Shown: positions 6,976 through 15,738 of the stretch, piece by piece
Numbering within the stretch: the first letter of the stretch is position 1
Layout: each line of letters opens with the position of its first letter
Assembly (NCBI GenBank): GCA_958431945.1
Contig: CAUASQ010000014.1
Span: forward strand, 1-20,734
From: an uncultured Collinsella sp.
GTDB taxonomy: Bacteria > Actinomycetota > Coriobacteriia > Coriobacteriales > Coriobacteriaceae
DNA: 20,734 nucleotides
Reading direction: 5' to 3'
Position numbers and translations under genes: made by a program
The notes under the pieces: model-generated
What the model was told of the DNA's origin: nothing
What the model saw: only the letters and a program-made list of their open reading frames with translations
The model's database searches: none

Positions 6976-7028
6976 GGACCTAGGTTGTAAAATACATGGT
7001 TGGGAATGTATTTTACGCAGAGAGGTCC
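6976..7028 (+). promoter_or_regulatory. Nested hairpin over the hsdM ribosome binding site
   Basis: GTAAAATACA (6987-6996) is perfectly complementary to TGTATTTTAC (7007-7016) with a 10-nt loop. An outer stem GGACCT (6976-6981) with AGGTCC (7023-7028) closes it. The right outer arm overlaps the Shine-Dalgarno AGAGAGG just upstream of the hsdM ATG at 7033. As RNA this could hide the ribosome binding site; as DNA the inner repeat could be an operator. Its loop contains one of the TGGTTG motifs used at the transposon ends, so the transposase might also bind here. Confidence 0.5.
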
Positions 7029-7032
7029 GACC

Positions 7033-9108
7033 ATGGCCGATAAGACCGCGTTCGACTACGTTAATGAGATATGGAGCATCGCGAACTACGTGCGCGACGT
7101 CATCCGCCCCGCCGACTACAACAAGCTCATCCTTCCCTTCGCTGTGCTGAGGCGCTTCGAGTGCGCCCTCGAGCCTACGCGGGCGGCCGTGAGCAGACAG
7201 GCCGCCAAGGGAGTCTGGGACGACGACGACCCGAAGTACTGCGCCCTCTCCGGCCACTGCTTCTACAACGTCACGAGCTTCACGCTCTCCAACCTCGGGG
7301 CGACGAAGACCTGTGACGCCCTCATGGCCTACATCAACGGCTTCTCCGTGAACGCCCGCGAGGTCCTGCAGCGCTTCGAGATGCGCCAGACCTGCGAGAA
7401 GCTTGATGAGAAGGGCATGCTCTACGAGGTGTGCACACGCTTCTCGGGCTTCGACCTCGGGCCCGAGACGGTCTCCGACCGCATGATGACCGACATCTAC
7501 GAGCACCTCATCCAGCGATACGGCGAGGAGATCTCGCAGGACGCCGAGGACTTCATGACGCCGAAGGACGTGGCGAGGCTCGCCACGGCGCTCCTGTTCG
7601 CGAACGAGGACACGCTCCTCAACGCCGACAACGGCGACATCCGCACGCTCTACGACGGCAGCTGCGGCACCTGCGGCTTCATCTGCGACGCGCTCGACCA
7701 GCTCGACGAGTGGCACGACAAGGGGCACTTCAAGAGCCCAACCAAGATTGTCCCCTACGGCCAGGAGCTCGAGGACGCGACCTGGGCCATGGGCAAGGCC
7801 GCGCTCATGCTGCGCAATATCGCCGGGGGCTCGGGAGACGTGCTCGACCAGATGACCGACCTGTCGGCCGGCATCATGCTCGGCGACACCCTCGACGACG
7901 ACAGGTTCGAGGGACGCACCTTCAACTACCAGCTCACGAACCCGCCCTACGGCAAGGAGTGGAAGAAGGAGAAGGACGCCGTCCTCGAGGAGATGGGCCG
8001 TGGGTTCGATGGCAGGTTCGGCGCCGGCAAGCCCGACATCGACGACGGCAGCATGCTCTTCATGCAGAACGTCGCGGCGAAGATGGCCCCTCCCAAGGAG
8101 GGCGGCGGGAAGGCCGCCATCGTGCTCTCGGGCTCCCCGCTGTTCAACGGGGATGCCGGCAGCGGGCCATCGGGCATCCGCCGCTGGCTGTTCAGCGAGG
8201 ACCTCGTCGACTGCATCGTGAAGCTGCCGACCGAGATCTTCTACCGCACGGGCATCGCAACCTACATCTGGGTGCTCAACAACCACAAGCCGGAGAACCG
8301 CAAGGGGTACGTGCAGCTCATCGACGCCTCGGAGGAGAAGACCGCCCTGCGCAAGAGCCAAGGGAACAAGCGCTACGAGATCGGCGAGGACCAGGCCGCG
8401 TGGATCGTGCGCACCTACGTAGACGGGCACGACCACGGCAGGTCGGTCATCGTCCCGGTCGAGAACTTCATGTACCGCAAGGTGACCACGCAGCGCCCGC
8501 TGCGCGTTGTCATTGAGCCCTCGGTCGATGGGCTGGATGCCCTCTTTACCCTCAGCAAGCCCATGGAGAAGCTGTCGGACGCGAGCCGCGCCGCCATTCG
8601 CTCCTGGGTTGAGAAGAACGAGGGCGCCTCGCTCACATACAGCGAGGTCCTGGCTGCGACCGAGAAGCTTCACAAAGCGATCGAAAAGCCCAAGCCACAG
8701 AAGGCCGCCCTCGCCGACGCCCTCGTCAAGGTCTTCGGACGTCGAGACCCGTCCGCGACTCCCGCAATCGATGCGAAGGGCAATCCGGTGTTCGACCCCG
8801 AGCTCAAGGACACGGAGAACGTTCCAATCGGCATGGAAATCAACGACTACATGGCGACCGAGGTGCTGCCCTACGCTCCCGACGCCGTGGTGGACGAGTC
8901 CGTAAAGGACGAGCCGAAGTACGACGCCAAGAGCGGGCTCACGGCCAACCCGCTCGGCGACGGCGGGGTTGGCGTCGTCGGAACGACCATCTCGTTCAAC
9001 AGGTATTTCTACAAGTACGAGAAGCCTCGCGACCCGCAAGTCATCGCTAAGGAGATCCTCGAGCTCGAGGACGGCCTCGGCGAGCTCATGAGGGGGTTCC
9101 TGGCATGA
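7033..9108 (+). CDS. hsdM: Type I R-M DNA methyltransferase subunit HsdM
   Basis: A 691-residue N6-adenine methyltransferase subunit. The N-terminal helical HsdM domain (about 1-150) is followed by the conserved entry QDAEDFMTPKDVARL. The AdoMet motif appears as DGSCGTCGF (about 208-216, where most relatives have D-P-x-x-G-T-G-G-F), and the catalytic motif NPPYGKEW is at about 303. A long C-terminal region carries helices for HsdS contact. The start is ATG 7033 because AGAGAGG lies seven bases upstream; the longer frame from 7000 lies in the palindrome. With HsdS it methylates a split target; with HsdR it forms the restriction complex. Its stop overlaps hsdS by four bases. It is the first gene of the transposon's operon. 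Confidence 0.96.
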   Translation: MADKTAFDYVNEIWSIANYVRDVIRPADYNKLILPFAVLRRFECALEPTRAAVSRQAAKGVWDDDDPKYCALSGHCFYNVTSFTLSNLGATKTCDALMAYINGFSVNAREVLQRFEMRQTCEKLDEKGMLYEVCTRFSGFDLGPETVSDRMMTDIYEHLIQRYGEEISQDAEDFMTPKDVARLATALLFANEDTLLNADNGDIRTLYDGSCGTCGFICDALDQLDEWHDKGHFKSPTKIVPYGQELEDATWAMGKAALMLRNIAGGSGDVLDQMTDLSAGIMLGDTLDDDRFEGRTFNYQLTNPPYGKEWKKEKDAVLEEMGRGFDGRFGAGKPDIDDGSMLFMQNVAAKMAPPKEGGGKAAIVLSGSPLFNGDAGSGPSGIRRWLFSEDLVDCIVKLPTEIFYRTGIATYIWVLNNHKPENRKGYVQLIDASEEKTALRKSQGNKRYEIGEDQAAWIVRTYVDGHDHGRSVIVPVENFMYRKVTTQRPLRVVIEPSVDGLDALFTLSKPMEKLSDASRAAIRSWVEKNEGASLTYSEVLAATEKLHKAIEKPKPQKAALADALVKVFGRRDPSATPAIDAKGNPVFDPELKDTENVPIGMEINDYMATEVLPYAPDAVVDESVKDEPKYDAKSGLTANPLGDGGVGVVGTTISFNRYFYKYEKPRDPQVIAKEILELEDGLGELMRGFLA

Positions 9109-10292
9109 GGGAGACGAAGGACAGTGGCGTTGACTGGATCGGCGAGGTGCCGGTCAACTGGGAAATCGTTCCGATAAAGGCGGATGTTTCAATTGGACAT
9201 GGCTCCGACCCCACAACGCCTGGTGATATTCCGGTTTGGGGCAGCGGGGGCGAACCCTTTAAAACCTGTGGCGAGCATAAGAATGGGCCAGCGGTGCTTC
9301 TTGGACGAAAGGGAACATTAGATTGCCCCCAACTTGTTACCGGGCTCTACTGGAACGTCGATACAGCTTTTGATGCGAAAATCACAAGTAAAAAGCTCTC
9401 ACTGAAGTTCTTCTACTATGCTGCAACCTGTGTTGACATTAAGCCATATATGACCAACACGGCTAAGCCGAGTATGACTCAATTTGACTGGGACAATTCG
9501 AGAATCCCCCGCCCTCCACTTGCGGAGCAGCGACGAATCATCTCATACCTCGATGAGCGCTGCGCGGCCATCGACGAGGATGTCGCGAAGCGTCGCGATG
9601 TCATCGGGAAGCTCAAGGAATACAAGAAGTCACTCATTGCGCATGCCGTGACGAAGGGCCTCGACCCGAACACAGAGATGAAGGACAGCGGAGTCGACTG
9701 GATCGGCGAGGTGCCGGCGAATTGGCGTCTAACGAAAATCGGACAGGTCTATGACCTGCGCAACACGAAAGTCAGCGATTGCGATTACGAGCCATTGTCC
9801 GTAACCATGCAAGGCATCGTTCCTCAACTTGATAGCGCTGCCAAGACCGATGCGCATGACGATAGGAAGTTGGTTATGGAGGGAGACTTCGTAATCAACA
9901 GCAGGTCAGATAGACGTGGATCATGCGGAATAGCAAGACAAGATGGCTCCGTATCCCTTATCAATACGGTACTTATCCCCCGAGAACATATGGAGCCACG
10001 CTTCTATGACTGGTTGTTTCACACGACCCTATTTGCTGATGAGTTTTATAAGAACGGTCACGGAATAGTAGACGACCTTTGGACCACAAAATGGGCAGAG
10101 ATGAAGGGCATCACCATAGTTGAACCCCCATTTGAAACGCAAATAACCGTCGCGAACTACCTCGACGAGCGCTGCGCGGCCATCGACGAGGCAATCGCCC
10201 GCCAGGAGCAGCTCATCGAGAAGCTCGGCGAGTACCGCAAGTCCGTCATCCACCACGCCGTGACCGGCAAAATCGACTGTATGGAGGCCTAA
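9105..10292 (+). CDS. hsdS: Type I R-M specificity subunit HsdS
   Basis: A 395-residue DNA-recognition subunit with the classic two-fold layout. Each half starts with the motif KDSGVDWIGEVP-x-NW (residues 5-19 and 193-207), carries a variable target-recognition domain, then a conserved helix containing YLDERCAAID with a coiled-coil tail (about 148-190 and 345-390). Each recognition domain should read one half of a bipartite DNA target. Bases of the two variable domains (about 9165-9520 and 9725-10150) are clearly richer in A and T than the flanking conserved helices, pointing to domain exchange. The first domain contains the typical PVWGSGGE-type motif. Its start overlaps the hsdM stop (ATGA). 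Confidence 0.96.
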   Translation: MRETKDSGVDWIGEVPVNWEIVPIKADVSIGHGSDPTTPGDIPVWGSGGEPFKTCGEHKNGPAVLLGRKGTLDCPQLVTGLYWNVDTAFDAKITSKKLSLKFFYYAATCVDIKPYMTNTAKPSMTQFDWDNSRIPRPPLAEQRRIISYLDERCAAIDEDVAKRRDVIGKLKEYKKSLIAHAVTKGLDPNTEMKDSGVDWIGEVPANWRLTKIGQVYDLRNTKVSDCDYEPLSVTMQGIVPQLDSAAKTDAHDDRKLVMEGDFVINSRSDRRGSCGIARQDGSVSLINTVLIPREHMEPRFYDWLFHTTLFADEFYKNGHGIVDDLWTTKWAEMKGITIVEPPFETQITVANYLDERCAAIDEAIARQEQLIEKLGEYRKSVIHHAVTGKIDCMEA

Positions 10293-10294
10293 CC

Positions 10295-13200
10295 ATGACA
10301 AAGGTCGATATGCATATCCCAGGCAAATCCGATCTCGACGTCAGTTTCGACGGCAGCCGGAAGATCCATCAGGAGGCGCCGTTCGAGCGCTACATATCTC
10401 GCAAGGTCGCAGGGCTGGAGCATTCGGGCTGGGCCCTCTCACCTGACGATACGGGGTTCGACCCGAACGACGCACTCGTGTTCGACGACTTCGTCGCCTG
10501 GCTCGAGGCCACCGCGCCGGAGAAGCTCGACAAGATGCGCCGAGAGAAGGGCGCCCGCTGGGCCGACCAGCTGAAGCGCGCCCTGGTGAAGAGTCTCGAG
10601 AGGAACGGCACCGTCCTCACGCTGCGCAAGGGCTTCCAGATGGCGGGCTATCAGACCATCGAGTGCATGGCGGGCTACCCGGACGACGAGCGCGTGCCCG
10701 GGGCGAGGGAGCGCTACGACGCCAACATCCTGCGCTTCATGCACCAGGTCCACTACCAGACCGCCGGGAGCAAGTCTCTCGACTTCGTCCTGTTCGTCAA
10801 CGGCATCCCCGTCGCCACCGGCGAGGTCAAGACCGAGCTCACCCAGACCGTGCGTGACGCCATCGACGAGTACGCCGACGAGCGTAAGCCGGTGGAGCCC
10901 GACGGCGGCAGGAAGAACCCGCTGCTCATGTACAAGAGGGGCGCCGTGGTCCACTTCGCCGTCTCCGAGGACGAGGTCTGGATGTGCACGAACCTCGGCC
11001 CCTTCCCGAGCAAGTCGGCGAGGCCCCGCTTCCTCCCGTTCAACCTGGGACGCGACGGCGGGGCGGGCAACCCGGACGCGCCGGAGGGCGAGTACAGGAC
11101 CCACTACCTCTGGGACACCATCCTCCAGCGCGACAACTGGCTGTCCATCTTCGACCGCTTCGTCTTCGAGGAGGTCGAGGACAGGCAGGACGCGAGCGGC
11201 CGGTGGCGCAGACAGGCGACCCAGATCTTCCCCCGCTACCACCAGTTCGACGCCGAGAGGAAGGTCCTGGCCGACGCGCGCGAGCACGGGGCGGGGCGCC
11301 GCTACCTCATCGAGCACTCGGCCGGCTCCGGCAAGACCGAGACCATCTCATGGGCTGCGCACGACCTCGCGAGGCTCCGCCGCGCGGACGGCGAGAAGAT
11401 GTTCTCGAGCGTCGTGGTGGTCACCGACAGGCTGTCGCTCGACCAGAACATAAAGAAGACCATCTCCCAGCTCTCCAAGGTGACGGGACAGGTCGTCATG
11501 ATCGGCCGCGACGAGAGGGGCAACGCCGTCTCGGACGGCTCAAAGAGCTCCCAGCTCGTCGAGGCCCTGCGCCAGAAGAGGGAGATCGTCGTGGTCACCA
11601 TCCAGACGTTCCTCTACGCCTGGCCGGACATCGCGGTGCTGCCCGAGCTCGACGGCGCCGGCTTCGCGGTGATCGTCGACGAGGCGCACAGCTCCCAGGA
11701 GGGCAGCTCGGCGGCGTCCCTCAAGACCGCCTTCAACGCGGCGGCGGACAAGCTGAAGTTCGAGAGGATGCTCGACTTCGACGACGACTCGGGCGACGAC
11801 GGGTCGGTCATGGACGCCTACTTCGCCCAGATGCAGGCGAGCAACCTCATGCCGCCGAACGTCTCCTTCCTCGCGTTCACCGCGACCCCCAAGGCCGAGA
11901 CCAAGACCCTCTTCGGCACGCCGACGGGCGAGGAGGACGAGGACGGCAACCCGGTCATGGGCAGCTTCCACCTCTACCCGATGCGGCAGGCGATCGAGGA
12001 GGGCTACATCATCGACCCGCTCTCGGGATACGTGCCCTTGAAGACCCTCACGAGAATCGAGGACGAGTCCGAGGACGCCGACGGGAGACTCGTCGACGAG
12101 CGCCGCGCCAGGAGGAAGATCGCCAAGTGGCGCTCGCTCCACCCGACGAACGTCATGGAGAAGGCCAAGTGGATCATCGACCACTTCGTCGACAACGTGG
12201 CGCCGCTCCTGAACGGCGAGGCCAAGGCCATGATCGTCACCTCCGGGCGTCCCGAGGTCGTGCGCTACAAGTACGCGATAGAGGCGTACCTCCGCGCCCG
12301 CCCGGACCTCGACCCCGCCAAGGTCGAGCCGAGGCTGCGCTTCAAGGTGCCCGGCGAGCCGCTCGTCGCCTTCTCCCAGAAGGTCCTGGGCGACAGGTGC
12401 GTCCTGCCCGAGGACGAGTACCTCGAGGACAACCCGTTCGCCCTCATCGAGCGCGGATACGAGTACACCGAGGCCAACATGAACCCGACCGGGCAGGGCC
12501 CGGTCGAGAGGGCGTTCGACCGCCCCGAGAGCAGGCTGCTCATCGTGGCCAACAAGTTCCAGACCGGGTTCGACCAGAAGAAGCTAGTCGCCCTCTACGT
12601 CGACAAGCCGCTCGGCAACGCCATCGAGATCGTGCAGACCTACTCGCGCGTCAACAGGACGTGCTCCGGCAAGGACAGGGTCTTCGTCGTCGACTTCGTG
12701 AACGACCCCGAGACGGTTCTCGCCGCCTTCAAGACCTACGACAAGGGCGCGACGATGAGCGCGGCCCAGGACCCGAACGTCGTCTACGACCTGAAGGACG
12801 CCCTCGACGCGGCCGACGTGTTCGCGACGCGAGACGTCGAGGGGTTCAAGGAGGCGCTCTACAGGTCCAAGGGCCTCGCAGCCGGCGGGGAGAGCGATGC
12901 CTACAGGACCGCCCTCTACTCCGCCGTCTCCGGGCCCGCCGAGATCTTCCGCGAGAGGTTCGCGGCGGCCAGGGACTCCTACGAGACTTGGCTGGAGTGC
13001 GCCAACCGGGCGGAGGCGGCCGGCGAGGCCGAGGAGGCGGAGAGGGCCAAGAGGAGCGCGGACGAGGCGGCGGGACGCGTCGCGGAGCTGATGACCTTCA
13101 GGAAGAAGCTCTCCAAGTACTGCTCCGCCTACACGTTCCTGTCCCAGGCGCTCGACTTCGGCGACCCCGACCTCGAGGTGTTCTACAGCTTCGCAAAGCT

Positions 13201-13723
13201 GCTCGGCCACAGGATCGCGGGCACCTCGCTCGACGACGTCGACGTGCGCGGCCTCGTGCTCCGGGACTTCCGCATATCGGCCCAGAAGGTCCCCGAGGGG
13301 GTCGAGGGCGGCGAGCTCATGCCGATGGGCGCGGGCGGCTCAGGCGCCGCTCCCAAGCGCGACACCATGGCGAGGATCGTGGAGAGGCTGAACCGCACGT
13401 GGGGCGACGAGGGCGACCCCCTCGTGAAGGCCCGAGCCGTCAATGCGGTCTCCGACGCCGTGGCGGCAGACCCCGTGACCAACACGCAGATCACGAACAC
13501 GAGCAACACGAAGGAGGCTGTCCTCGCGGACGGGCGCCTGCGCAACATCGTCATCAGGGCCCTCATGTCGATGATGAGCAACGAGCTGGGAGACCTCGCC
13601 GAGCAGGCGCTCGACGACCCGCAGGCGATCGAGCCCCTGGCCGACCAGGTGTACGACCTCATCTCGCAGGGGAAGCGCTACGACATCGCCGAGCTCGCCT
13701 CCTACCTCTCGAAGGGGGAATAG
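10295..13723 (+). CDS. hsdR: Type I R-M restriction subunit HsdR
   Basis: A 1142-residue translocase-nuclease. The N-terminal PD-(D/E)xK nuclease is visible as DFVLFVNG followed by GEVK (Asp163, Glu177, Lys179). The SF2 motor has Walker A SAGSGKT (342-348), the DEAH box (462-465), FTATP, and motif VI in QTYSRVNR. A Glu/Arg-rich helical region and the C-terminal domain for HsdM contact follow. All key residues I can see are intact, so active restriction is plausible. The gene begins two bases after the hsdS stop and its TAG is followed immediately by the transposase ATG. Length is slightly above the usual 1000 or so. A 3.5-kb open frame on another frame is a GC-driven shadow. Confidence 0.97.
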   Translation: MTKVDMHIPGKSDLDVSFDGSRKIHQEAPFERYISRKVAGLEHSGWALSPDDTGFDPNDALVFDDFVAWLEATAPEKLDKMRREKGARWADQLKRALVKSLERNGTVLTLRKGFQMAGYQTIECMAGYPDDERVPGARERYDANILRFMHQVHYQTAGSKSLDFVLFVNGIPVATGEVKTELTQTVRDAIDEYADERKPVEPDGGRKNPLLMYKRGAVVHFAVSEDEVWMCTNLGPFPSKSARPRFLPFNLGRDGGAGNPDAPEGEYRTHYLWDTILQRDNWLSIFDRFVFEEVEDRQDASGRWRRQATQIFPRYHQFDAERKVLADAREHGAGRRYLIEHSAGSGKTETISWAAHDLARLRRADGEKMFSSVVVVTDRLSLDQNIKKTISQLSKVTGQVVMIGRDERGNAVSDGSKSSQLVEALRQKREIVVVTIQTFLYAWPDIAVLPELDGAGFAVIVDEAHSSQEGSSAASLKTAFNAAADKLKFERMLDFDDDSGDDGSVMDAYFAQMQASNLMPPNVSFLAFTATPKAETKTLFGTPTGEEDEDGNPVMGSFHLYPMRQAIEEGYIIDPLSGYVPLKTLTRIEDESEDADGRLVDERRARRKIAKWRSLHPTNVMEKAKWIIDHFVDNVAPLLNGEAKAMIVTSGRPEVVRYKYAIEAYLRARPDLDPAKVEPRLRFKVPGEPLVAFSQKVLGDRCVLPEDEYLEDNPFALIERGYEYTEANMNPTGQGPVERAFDRPESRLLIVANKFQTGFDQKKLVALYVDKPLGNAIEIVQTYSRVNRTCSGKDRVFVVDFVNDPETVLAAFKTYDKGATMSAAQDPNVVYDLKDALDAADVFATRDVEGFKEALYRSKGLAAGGESDAYRTALYSAVSGPAEIFRERFAAARDSYETWLECANRAEAAGEAEEAERAKRSADEAAGRVAELMTFRKKLSKYCSAYTFLSQALDFGDPDLEVFYSFAKLLGHRIAGTSLDDVDVRGLVLRDFRISAQKVPEGVEGGELMPMGAGGSGAAPKRDTMARIVERLNRTWGDEGDPLVKARAVNAVSDAVAADPVTNTQITNTSNTKEAVLADGRLRNIVIRALMSMMSNELGDLAEQALDDPQAIEPLADQVYDLISQGKRYDIAELASYLSKGE

Positions 13724-15103
13724 ATGGGCGCGGCGGGCTACGTCGAGGAGCTGCTCGGCGTCCGGGGCTGCGAGCTCATCGGCAGTGCGACCAAGGTCGA
13801 TTGCGGCAGGAGGCTCCAGCAGTTCGACCTGAGATACCGCGGGCCCGTCCCCGCATCGTGCCCCGAGTGCGGCGGGACGCTGCACAGCCACGGCGCGAGG
13901 ACCGTCGGCGTTGTGTCGACGCCACACTTGGGCATCCCGACGAGGCTCGAGATAGGGTTCCCGCGGATGCGATGCCCGGAGTGCGGCTACGTGTGGCGCC
14001 CGGCGATAGGCGGGGTCGACGCGGGTCACCGAATGACGGAGGCGGCATACGCCGACATCGCCCAGCGCTCACTCAGGCTCACCTTCCGCGAGGTCGCCGA
14101 GGAGTACCCGCTCTCGCACGTCACCGTGAAGAACGTCTTCGAGGACTACGTCCGCGAGAACGCCTCGAGGCTTCGCTTCAAGGTGCCGGCGTTCCTGGGC
14201 ATAGACGAGAAGAACCTCAAGAGGGTCGGCATGGTGACCGTGATCACCGACCTCGAGCACAGGACGGTCTTCGACATGGTGCCCGGCAGGACGCAGTCCG
14301 ACCTCGACGCCTATTTCTCCTCGTTGGAGGGCCTCGAGCGCGTACGATGGGTCTCGAGCGACATGTACCGGCCGTTCTGGAGGAGCATAGCCAAGTACAC
14401 CCCGAACGCGACATGGGTCATCGACCACTTCCATGTCGTGAGGGGAGCCAACGAGGCCTTAGACGCGGTCCGCAAGGGCCTCCAGGGAGCCCTCGACAGG
14501 AAGGGCCGCCTTGAGCTAAAGAAGGGCCTCGCCTACGCCCTCAGGAAGCGGACACGCGACCTCAGCCCCTACGAGGCGTCGGCCCTAAGGGCGCTACGGG
14601 AAGACCCCTCCTACTCGACGCTGATGACCGCGTACGACCTCAAGGAGGACTTCTTCGGCATTTACGACGACCATCCGTCCTCACGCGAGGAGGCTGAGGC
14701 GGCGTTCGACGCCTGGATTCGGGAAATTCCCGATGGCAGGGAGTTCGATCCGTTCAGAGCCCTTGCTCGGACCGTCCAGAACCACCGCGAGTTCATCTTC
14801 AACTACTGGGAATGCCCCAGCCGCATCTCGAACGGCTACACCGAGTGCGCGAACCGGCTCATCAACGAAACGGACATGAGAGGGCGCGGATACTCGTTCG
14901 AGACGCTTCGGGCAAGGACCCTCTACCGCAGGCAGAACCTCGACCGCATCATCGCGAGCAACGGGCTCACGATCGGCCCTCGCATCGATGCTCCCGGCCC
15001 GCTCTTCGTGACCGAGCCCGACCGCGAGGACGAGGCCGTGGACGAGTTCATAGACCCGAGGTCGGGAGTGAAGGTCGACGCAACGACTGGGGAGGTCCAT
15101 TAA
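13724..15103 (+). CDS. ISL3-family DDE transposase in the R-M operon
   Basis: A 459-residue transposase. Two CPEC pairs (residues 46-49 and 84-87) form the N-terminal zinc ribbon of ISL3 transposases. A helix-turn-helix region follows (about 117-145). The DDE core shows Asp161 (FLGIDEKNLKR), Asp213 (VSSDMYRPFW), the IDHFHVVR block, and Glu374 (GYTECANRLIN). All three acidic residues are present, so the enzyme may be active. It has no promoter space: its ATG touches the hsdR stop (TAGATG), with AAGGGGG just upstream, and its TAA overlaps the next ATG by one base. Transposase output is therefore tied to R-M expression. A C-terminal extension of about 50 acidic residues follows the core; its role is unknown. 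Confidence 0.95.
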   Translation: MGAAGYVEELLGVRGCELIGSATKVDCGRRLQQFDLRYRGPVPASCPECGGTLHSHGARTVGVVSTPHLGIPTRLEIGFPRMRCPECGYVWRPAIGGVDAGHRMTEAAYADIAQRSLRLTFREVAEEYPLSHVTVKNVFEDYVRENASRLRFKVPAFLGIDEKNLKRVGMVTVITDLEHRTVFDMVPGRTQSDLDAYFSSLEGLERVRWVSSDMYRPFWRSIAKYTPNATWVIDHFHVVRGANEALDAVRKGLQGALDRKGRLELKKGLAYALRKRTRDLSPYEASALRALREDPSYSTLMTAYDLKEDFFGIYDDHPSSREEAEAAFDAWIREIPDGREFDPFRALARTVQNHREFIFNYWECPSRISNGYTECANRLINETDMRGRGYSFETLRARTLYRRQNLDRIIASNGLTIGPRIDAPGPLFVTEPDREDEAVDEFIDPRSGVKVDATTGEVH

Positions 15104-15738
15104 TGGGGAGCATATTCACCGAGCATGTATTTCCTAGATACGTGGGGCGTCAAGTGATGAAGCCCCAGATGAACGGCTTTAACGACCCCACCCTGAGGGA
15201 TTTCTCCCCGCTCGACTCATCCGTCTTGATGAAGGAAAAACTCAAGGGCGAGATGTTCGAGGAGGAGTTCATCCGCTCGTTCCTCAACGCCGCGAAGGAA
15301 CTGGCGGCCGCCGGAAGAAGGGCCATCGACCGACCTGGGATGTACGTGATGCTGAAGCACTCCTATGCGATCCCGGTCCTGTTCCTCACGAGACACTGCA
15401 TGGAACTAGCTATCAAGAGGGTGATTAGGAAGTGCGGAGTCGAGCCCAAGAGAGAGCACAGCCTCACGAAGCTGTGGAGCTCACTGCTCTCGAGGTTCCC
15501 AGGGCAGAGGTGCCGTGAGGACAACAGGGCCATCAAAAATATGGGCGCATTCGTAGAGGCCGTAGCCGACATCGACGACAACGGCATCAGTCTTCGCTAT
15601 CCGCAGGACAGTTCAGGAAGGCTCACGCAGGATAGGCCGCTCTTCGTGAATGACGAGGAAGTCGCCTCATATCTAGAGAAGTTCGTAGAGCAACTAGAGC
15701 TGATTGACTTCGACATGATACATAGAGACGTTAAATAA
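15103..15738 (+). CDS. HEPN-like protein, last gene of the R-M/transposase operon
   Basis: A 211-residue soluble protein. Its centre (about 85-127), with LFLTRHCMELAIKRVI and then EHSLTKLWSSL, resembles HEPN-like helical proteins in which a helix of the type R-H-x-x-E-L-x-x-K is followed by a conserved His and a hydrophobic helix. Some HEPN proteins are RNases in abortive infection or toxin systems; others are not catalytic, and I do not see a certain R-x4-6-H pair. It starts within the transposase stop codon (TAATG), so it is translated by coupling. Being inside the transposon ends it is true cargo. A role in defence or in damping R-M toxicity is possible but only inferred. Confidence 0.65.
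   Translation: MGSIFTEHVFPRYVGRQVMKPQMNGFNDPTLRDFSPLDSSVLMKEKLKGEMFEEEFIRSFLNAAKELAAAGRRAIDRPGMYVMLKHSYAIPVLFLTRHCMELAIKRVIRKCGVEPKREHSLTKLWSSLLSRFPGQRCREDNRAIKNMGAFVEAVADIDDNGISLRYPQDSSGRLTQDRPLFVNDEEVASYLEKFVEQLELIDFDMIHRDVK

Noticed and set aside
6894..7003. TGGTTG copies as a CRISPR-like array
   Set aside because: The motif is only six to seven bases, spacing is irregular beyond the first two, and copies occur in mirror image at both transposon ends. No cas genes are present.
6931..9039. A 702-codon open frame on the minus strand opposite hsdM
   Set aside because: It is rich in Val, Leu, Gly and Arg without motifs and runs into the transposon's end repeats. It is an antisense shadow of hsdM.
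10984..14514. A 1176-codon open frame on the plus strand overlapping hsdR and the transposase
   Set aside because: Its translation is dominated by Arg, Gly, Pro and Ala with no motifs. It is a frame shadow of GC-rich hsdR, which has full type I motifs.
13724..15103. A simple ISL3 insertion sequence that hit an R-M operon
   Set aside because: No inverted ends or target duplication flank the transposase alone. hsdR ends in a proper stop directly before it, and the true ends lie outside hsdM and the HEPN-like gene.
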